Below are positions 59,666 through 64,000 of a DNA stretch of 64,000 bases, in pieces. This DNA comes from Clostridiales bacterium (GTDB taxonomy: Bacteria; Bacillota; Sulfobacillia; RBS10-35). The stretch lies in NCBI GenBank assembly GCA_018729555.1, contig JAHHQG010000024.1:1-64000 (forward strand). The letters are read 5' to 3'. Each line of letters opens with the position of its first letter. Positions within the stretch are counted from its first letter, which is position 1. Both the position numbers and the translations under genes were made by a program. Under the pieces are notes generated by a model. The model ran no database searches and was not told the DNA's origin. It worked only from the letters and a program-made list of their open reading frames with translations.

Positions 59666-62600
59666 ATGGGCGAACTTGTGGAGATTGTCCCCGACCGGGA
59701 GGCGTTCCCTTTTGTGGAAGCCCTCTGGGTGGACCCTGAGGACGGGCGGGTGTGGGCCGTCCTCACCCCTGGGGCAGGGCCTTCCGAGGTGGAGGCCCTC
59801 AAGGAAAAGCTGAAGGCGTCTTTGGGCGTGGAGGTGGAGTTCCGGGTCCGGGCGGAGGAGGCGGCGGAGATCCAGCCCAAGAAGAAGGCCCGCCGCGCCT
59901 CCCGGGGAAAGGCTGTCGCCCTTTCCGAGGTGCAGCCGGGCATGGGCCGGGTGCAGGTGGAGGGCCGCCTCTTTGACTGGGAGAGGGAATCCCGCCAGGG
60001 GAAAGGGTGGCTCCACCTTTTCATCACCGACGAAACGGACTCCTTGATGCTGAGGCTTGAAGAAAACGGGGAGCCCCTTCCCGAGCTTCAGAGAGATGCC
60101 TGGGTGCGGGCATGGGGGACGGTCCCGCCGGAAGGGCGCCTCAAGGAGAAGGATCCGGTGCTTCTGGTGGAGGGTCTGGAGATGGAGCCCCCTGTCATCC
60201 GGCCCGATGAGGCGCCGGTGAAGCGGGTGGAGCTCCACGTCCACACCCGCATGAGCGCCATGGCGGCCCTCACCGATCCCCAGGCCCTCCTGGAGCGGGC
60301 CAAAGCCTGGGGCCACGAGGCCGTGGCCATCACCGACCACGGGGTGGTGCAGGCTTTTCCCGCGGCCATGGAGGCGGCGGAGAAGCTGGGGATCAAGCTC
60401 ATCTACGGGATGGAAGCCTACGTGGTGGATGAATCGCCGCCTCCGGAGGCGCTAAGGGGGCTGGCCCTTCCCCTGGACGGCCCCTTTGTGTCGGTGGACC
60501 TGGAGACGACGGGGCTTTCCCCCCGGGGCCACCGGATCATCGAGGTGGGGGCGGTGCGCTGGGAAGGGGGGACGCCCCAGGAGACCTTTCAGCGGCTGGT
60601 GCGGCTGGAAGGTGAGCTGGCGGCGGAGGTCACCCGCCTGACGGGCCTTCGGGCCGAGGATCTGGTCAAGGCCCCTCCCTTGAGGGAGGTGCTGGAGGAC
60701 TTCCTCGCCTTTGCCGGCCATCTCCCCCTGGTGGCCCACAACGCCGCCTTCGACGTGGGGTTCCTCTACCGGGCCGCCCGGGAGGAGCTGGGGGTGGATT
60801 ACCGGCCGCCTGTCCTGGACACCCTCTGGCTGGCCAGGGCCTTTATGGGGGAGCTCACGGGCCATGGCCTGGCCTCCCTGGCAAGGGCCCTGGGCGTGCC
60901 CCTCAAGCAGCATCACCGGGCCCTTGACGATGCGGAGACGGCGGGGGGCGTCTTCTTGAAGCTTTTGGAAAGGGCAGGCCGGAAAGGGACCTGGAAAGAT
61001 CTCCTCGAGGCGGCAGGGAAGGAGACCTTCCGGGGCTTGAGGCCTTACCACGTGACCCTTCTCGCCCGGTCGGAAAAGGGCCTGGAGAACCTCTACCGCC
61101 TGGTGACGGCCTCCCACGTGGAGCATTTCTACCGGGTCCCGAGGATCCCCAAATCCCTCCTCCAGGCCCACCGGGAAGGGCTTTTAGTGGGGGCCGCCGG
61201 GTGCAGCGAAGGGGAGCTCTTGGATGCCTGGTTGACGGGGGAGCCCGAGGAGCAGTGGAAGGGGCGCCTTTCCTTTTACGATTACGTGGAGCTTTCGCCC
61301 CTCGATACCCTCGGGCACCTCATCCCCCAGTATGTGGGAAGCCTTGACATCCTGAAGGCTTACCACCGGGAGCTGGTGGCGGCAGCCCGGGAGGCGGCGG
61401 TGCCGGCGGTGGCGGTGGGGGATGTCCACTACCTGGATCCCCGGGACGAAGTGGGAAGGGCCATCCTCCTTCACCAGGGAAGGGGAAGCGGGGAGAAGCC
61501 GGGGAGCTACCCCTTCAGGACCACCGGCGAGATGCTGGAGGCTTTTTCTTACCTCGGGGAAGACGACGCCCGCCAGGTGGTGGTGGAAGCGCCCCTGGCC
61601 CTCGCCCGGAGCATCCCGCCCTTAAAGGCCCTTCCCGACGGCCTCCATGCGCCTCATCTTCCCGAGGCGGAGGAAGAGCTGGGGGAGCAGGTCTACCGTC
61701 GGGCGCGGGAGCTTTACGGGGATCCTCTCCCCGAGCCGGTGGCGCGCCGTTTGGAAGATGAGCTTTCGGCCATCCGGCGCCATGGCTACGCCACCCTCTA
61801 CGTTCTGGCCGCCCGGCTGGTGCGCCGGTCCTTGGAGGATGGCTATCTCGTGGGTTCCAGGGGGTCGGTGGGGTCCAGCCTGGTGGCGACCCTTTTGGGG
61901 ATCACCGAGGTAAATCCTCTACCGCCCCATTACCGCTGCCCCGAGTGCCGCTACACGGAGTTCGTCGCCGATCCGGAGGTGGGCTCGGGCTTCGATCTTC
62001 CCGAAAAGGCCTGTCCCCGGTGCGGGAGCCACCTCGTGGGGGACGGCCACGATATCCCCTTCGCCTCCTTCCTCGGCTTCGACGGGGAAAAGGTCCCCGA
62101 CATCGACCTCAACTTTTCGGGGGAGTATCAAGCCCAGGCCCACCAGCACGCCGAAGCTCTTCTCGGCCGCCAGTACGTGGTGAGGGCGGGGACCGTTTCC
62201 ACCATCGCCGAGCGGACGGCCTACGGGTTTTGCCGCTCCTGGGCGGAGGCCCAGGGAAAGGAGCTGCGGGCGGCGGAGCTCCGACGGCTGAGCCTTCTCC
62301 TGGTGGGGGTGAAGCGGACGACGGGCCAGCACCCCGGCGGGCTGATGCTCTTTCCCCAGGGGGAGGATATCCATCGCTTTACACCCCTCCAGTGGCCCGC
62401 CAACGACCCCAGCTCCCGCCAGATGACCACCCACTTCGACTACGACGCCATCTCGGGGCGCCTCGTGAAGCTGGATCTTTTGGGCCATGACGATCCCACC
62501 ACCTTGAAGCGCCTCCAGGAGCTGACGGGGGTCGATCCCCGGGAGGTGCCCTTCCAGGACGAGAAGACCCGGCGCCTTTTCTGGGAGGACCCGGAGGGAA

Positions 62601-63490
62601 AGGGGGCCATGGGCCTGCCGGAGTTCGGTACCCGCTTTGTGCGGGGCATGCTGGCCCAGACGAGGCCCCGCACCTTTGCCGAGCTGGTCCGGATCTCGGG
62701 GCTCTCCCACGGGACCGATGTGTGGGCCAACAACGGGCGGGACCTGGTGGAGTCGGGGACGGCCACCTTGAAGGAGCTCATCTCCACCCGGGAGGACATC
62801 TACCTGTACCTAGCCCAGAGGGGCATGGATCCCCGCCAGGCTTTTGAGATCGGGGAAAGGGTCCGAAAGGGAAAGGGCCTTCGGCCGGAGGATCGGGAAG
62901 CGATGGAGGCCTTGGGGGTGCCCCGGTGGTACATCGATTCGGCCGCCAAGATCACCTACCTCTTCCCCAAGGCCCACGCCGTAGCCTACGTGATGATGGC
63001 CTTCCGCATCGCCTGGTTCAAAGTGCACCATCCCCTGGCCTTCTACGCCGCCTATTTCAGCAGCAACCGGGAGCTCTTCGACGGGGAATGGCTGGGGATG
63101 GAGGTGGAGGAGTGGCGAAAGCGCCTCGGCCAGCTGGAGCGGGGGAGCAGCCGGGAGATGGCCCAGGCGACCGTCCTGGAGGTGGCCTTGGAGATGGCGG
63201 AAAAGGGGTTCCGCTTTTTCCCCGTGGACCTGGAGCGGAGCCACGCGGTGGAGTTCTTGCCGGTGGAAGAGGGCGGGGTGAAGGGGCTGTTGCCGCCCTT
63301 TGCCGTGGTAGCGGGCCTGGGGGAAAAGAGCGCCTGGCGGCTGGTGGAAGCCCGGGAGGAAGCGGCCTTCACGTCTCGCCTGGACCTTCAGAAACGGGCG
63401 GGCCTCAGCCGGAGCGTGGTGGAAACCCTGGCGGCCCAAGGGGTCTTGCGGAACCTTCCCGAAGACAACCAGCTCTCCTTCTTGGGGTGA
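59666..63490 (+). CDS. polC: DNA polymerase III alpha subunit, Gram-positive type PolC
   Basis: A protein of 1274 residues, the replicative polymerase. In order: a short N-terminal domain, an OB fold (about 92-165), a PHP domain (KRVELHVHTRMSAM near 186) split by a 3'-5' exonuclease (FVSVDLETTGLSPRGHRIIE near 273), the zinc finger CPECRY/CPRCGSH (about 758-790), the palm with PDIDLNFSGEYQ, and HDDPTTLKRLQELTGVD. B. subtilis PolC has about 1437 residues; the difference is mainly at the N-terminus. ATG 59666 is chosen over GTG 59660 for spacing. Confidence 0.96.
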   Translation: MGELVEIVPDREAFPFVEALWVDPEDGRVWAVLTPGAGPSEVEALKEKLKASLGVEVEFRVRAEEAAEIQPKKKARRASRGKAVALSEVQPGMGRVQVEGRLFDWERESRQGKGWLHLFITDETDSLMLRLEENGEPLPELQRDAWVRAWGTVPPEGRLKEKDPVLLVEGLEMEPPVIRPDEAPVKRVELHVHTRMSAMAALTDPQALLERAKAWGHEAVAITDHGVVQAFPAAMEAAEKLGIKLIYGMEAYVVDESPPPEALRGLALPLDGPFVSVDLETTGLSPRGHRIIEVGAVRWEGGTPQETFQRLVRLEGELAAEVTRLTGLRAEDLVKAPPLREVLEDFLAFAGHLPLVAHNAAFDVGFLYRAAREELGVDYRPPVLDTLWLARAFMGELTGHGLASLARALGVPLKQHHRALDDAETAGGVFLKLLERAGRKGTWKDLLEAAGKETFRGLRPYHVTLLARSEKGLENLYRLVTASHVEHFYRVPRIPKSLLQAHREGLLVGAAGCSEGELLDAWLTGEPEEQWKGRLSFYDYVELSPLDTLGHLIPQYVGSLDILKAYHRELVAAAREAAVPAVAVGDVHYLDPRDEVGRAILLHQGRGSGEKPGSYPFRTTGEMLEAFSYLGEDDARQVVVEAPLALARSIPPLKALPDGLHAPHLPEAEEELGEQVYRRARELYGDPLPEPVARRLEDELSAIRRHGYATLYVLAARLVRRSLEDGYLVGSRGSVGSSLVATLLGITEVNPLPPHYRCPECRYTEFVADPEVGSGFDLPEKACPRCGSHLVGDGHDIPFASFLGFDGEKVPDIDLNFSGEYQAQAHQHAEALLGRQYVVRAGTVSTIAERTAYGFCRSWAEAQGKELRAAELRRLSLLLVGVKRTTGQHPGGLMLFPQGEDIHRFTPLQWPANDPSSRQMTTHFDYDAISGRLVKLDLLGHDDPTTLKRLQELTGVDPREVPFQDEKTRRLFWEDPEGKGAMGLPEFGTRFVRGMLAQTRPRTFAELVRISGLSHGTDVWANNGRDLVESGTATLKELISTREDIYLYLAQRGMDPRQAFEIGERVRKGKGLRPEDREAMEALGVPRWYIDSAAKITYLFPKAHAVAYVMMAFRIAWFKVHHPLAFYAAYFSSNRELFDGEWLGMEVEEWRKRLGQLERGSSREMAQATVLEVALEMAEKGFRFFPVDLERSHAVEFLPVEEGGVKGLLPPFAVVAGLGEKSAWRLVEAREEAAFTSRLDLQKRAGLSRSVVETLAAQGVLRNLPEDNQLSFLG

Positions 63491-63870
63491 TGGTGGTGAT
63501 CCTCTTTTTGGGCGATACGGCGGCCTTTCTCCTCTTTGCCCTTTTGGGCCTGAAGACCCATGGGTTTCCCCTGGGAGTGGCGGCGGTGGCGGAGACGGCC
63601 GGCCCTTTCTGGGCGTCGTGGGTGGTGGTGGCCCTTTTGACGGGGGGCTACCGCCTGCCGGCGGCGACGTCATGGAAAGGGATCCTCGGCCGCTACCTCC
63701 TGGCCGGGCCGTTGGCCCTTCTCCTTCGGGCTTGGATCGAGGGCAAGGGGACGCCCCTTGCCTTTGCCGCCGTGGCCCTCAGCATAAGCTTTCTCCTCCT
63801 TTTCGTCTGGCGGCTTCTCTACGGGTTTTGGGTGCAAGGGAGGAATCGCCGCCAGCTTTCGCCAAGTTAA
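63490..63870 (+). CDS. DUF3054-like membrane protein
   Basis: A protein of 126 residues with four hydrophobic segments (about 2-17, 33-52, 65-84 and 92-115). ILFLGDTAAFLLFALLGLKT and GPLALLLRAWIEG match the pattern of DUF3054 proteins, which have no known function. The ATG overlaps the polC stop (TGATG), so it is likely translated with polC. In Bacillus this place is taken by rimP. Confidence 0.7.
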   Translation: MVVILFLGDTAAFLLFALLGLKTHGFPLGVAAVAETAGPFWASWVVVALLTGGYRLPAATSWKGILGRYLLAGPLALLLRAWIEGKGTPLAFAAVALSISFLLLFVWRLLYGFWVQGRNRRQLSPS

Positions 63871-63889
63871 GGGAAAAGGGGGTGGCGGC

Positions 63890-64000
63890 ATGGCCAAGGA
63901 AGGGCCGCACCATGGCCACGGCGAGGACGAATTTTCTCGGGAGGCGGGAAAGTGGGTGGCGCGGCGGACCCACGGGGCCATTTTGGAGCGGCCCCGGACC
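63890..64000 (+). CDS. start of an unidentified gene, cut by the window edge
   Basis: An open frame from ATG 63890 runs off the window after 37 codons. It begins MAKEGPHHGHGEDEFSREAG, with four His in the first ten residues. GGGAAAAGGGGG precedes the start. It does not look like RimP or NusA, the genes expected after polC, and cannot be assigned from this fragment. Confidence 0.55.
   Translation, partial: MAKEGPHHGHGEDEFSREAGKWVARRTHGAILERPRT

Noticed and set aside
1-64000. tRNA, rRNA or CRISPR arrays
   Set aside because: No cloverleaf, rRNA stretch or regularly spaced direct repeats were found; gaps are few and short.

Overview
The window is a chromosomal backbone segment of a high-GC (by eye about two thirds G+C), Gram-positive-type bacterium, most likely a deep-branching, possibly thermophilic member of the Bacillota. 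The gene order is the classic Bacillus/Clostridia one: fapR-plsX-fab genes-rnc-smc-ftsY-ylxM-ffh-rpsP-khpA-rimM-trmD-rplS-lepB-rbgA-rnhB, then dprA-topA-xerC-hslV-hslU, a large flagellar operon, and rpsB-tsf-pyrH-frr-uppS-cdsA-dxr-rseP-ispG-proS-polC. FapR, a Gram-positive PolC and a SigD-type sigma factor support this; the exact taxon is inference. GTG and TTG starts are common, genes are tightly packed with 1-17 nt overlaps, and almost everything is on the + strand.

Layout. 1-960: two related small membrane-protein genes on the - strand, one apparently frameshifted. 1042-7676: FapR regulator and fatty-acid/phospholipid initiation genes plus RNase III. 7657-17852: chromosome condensation, SRP targeting, and ribosome/tRNA maturation. 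17853-22847: a less conserved insert with a perfect 173-bp inverted duplication, an A-type Fe-S carrier-like gene, a small membrane protein, a two-gene ABC exporter and a lipoprotein on the - strand. 22984-28800: DNA processing, topoisomerase I, XerC and HslUV. 28801-29522: a gene-free leader holding a cyclic-di-GMP-I riboswitch with an intrinsic terminator. 29523-48879: basal body, hook, switch, export apparatus, FlhF, a FlhG-like/PilZ fusion, SigD and two uncharacterised proteins. 48866-56749: rpsB promoter and structured leader, translation factors, UMP kinase, and isoprenoid and phospholipid genes. 56767-64000: a thioredoxin-like gene (- strand), proS, a glycosyltransferase, polC, a DUF3054-like membrane protein and the start of an unidentified gene.

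The most interesting part is the flagellar operon. It starts with a c-di-GMP riboswitch (as does the flgB operon of Clostridioides difficile). Near its end it encodes a protein that joins a degenerate MinD/FlhG-like domain, lacking the P-loop lysine, to a YcgR/PilZ c-di-GMP-binding module. The same operon has a shortened FlhF with altered catalytic motifs, a FliM lacking the N-terminal CheY-binding peptide, a truncated FlgD, and no cheY, fliY or other che genes where Bacillus has them. Together this suggests a motility system run by c-di-GMP at the RNA and protein levels instead of by classical chemotaxis. The parts are read from sequence; the circuit is inference.

Other points of note: a probable CTG start codon for trmD (and possibly hslV), a probably leaderless fapR mRNA, an RbgA GTPase with an altered G4 motif, a folded rpsB leader, and out-of-frame gene overlaps of 110 nt (smc/ftsY) and 74 nt (rbgA/rnhB). 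No tRNA, rRNA, CRISPR array, intact insertion sequence or prophage was seen.
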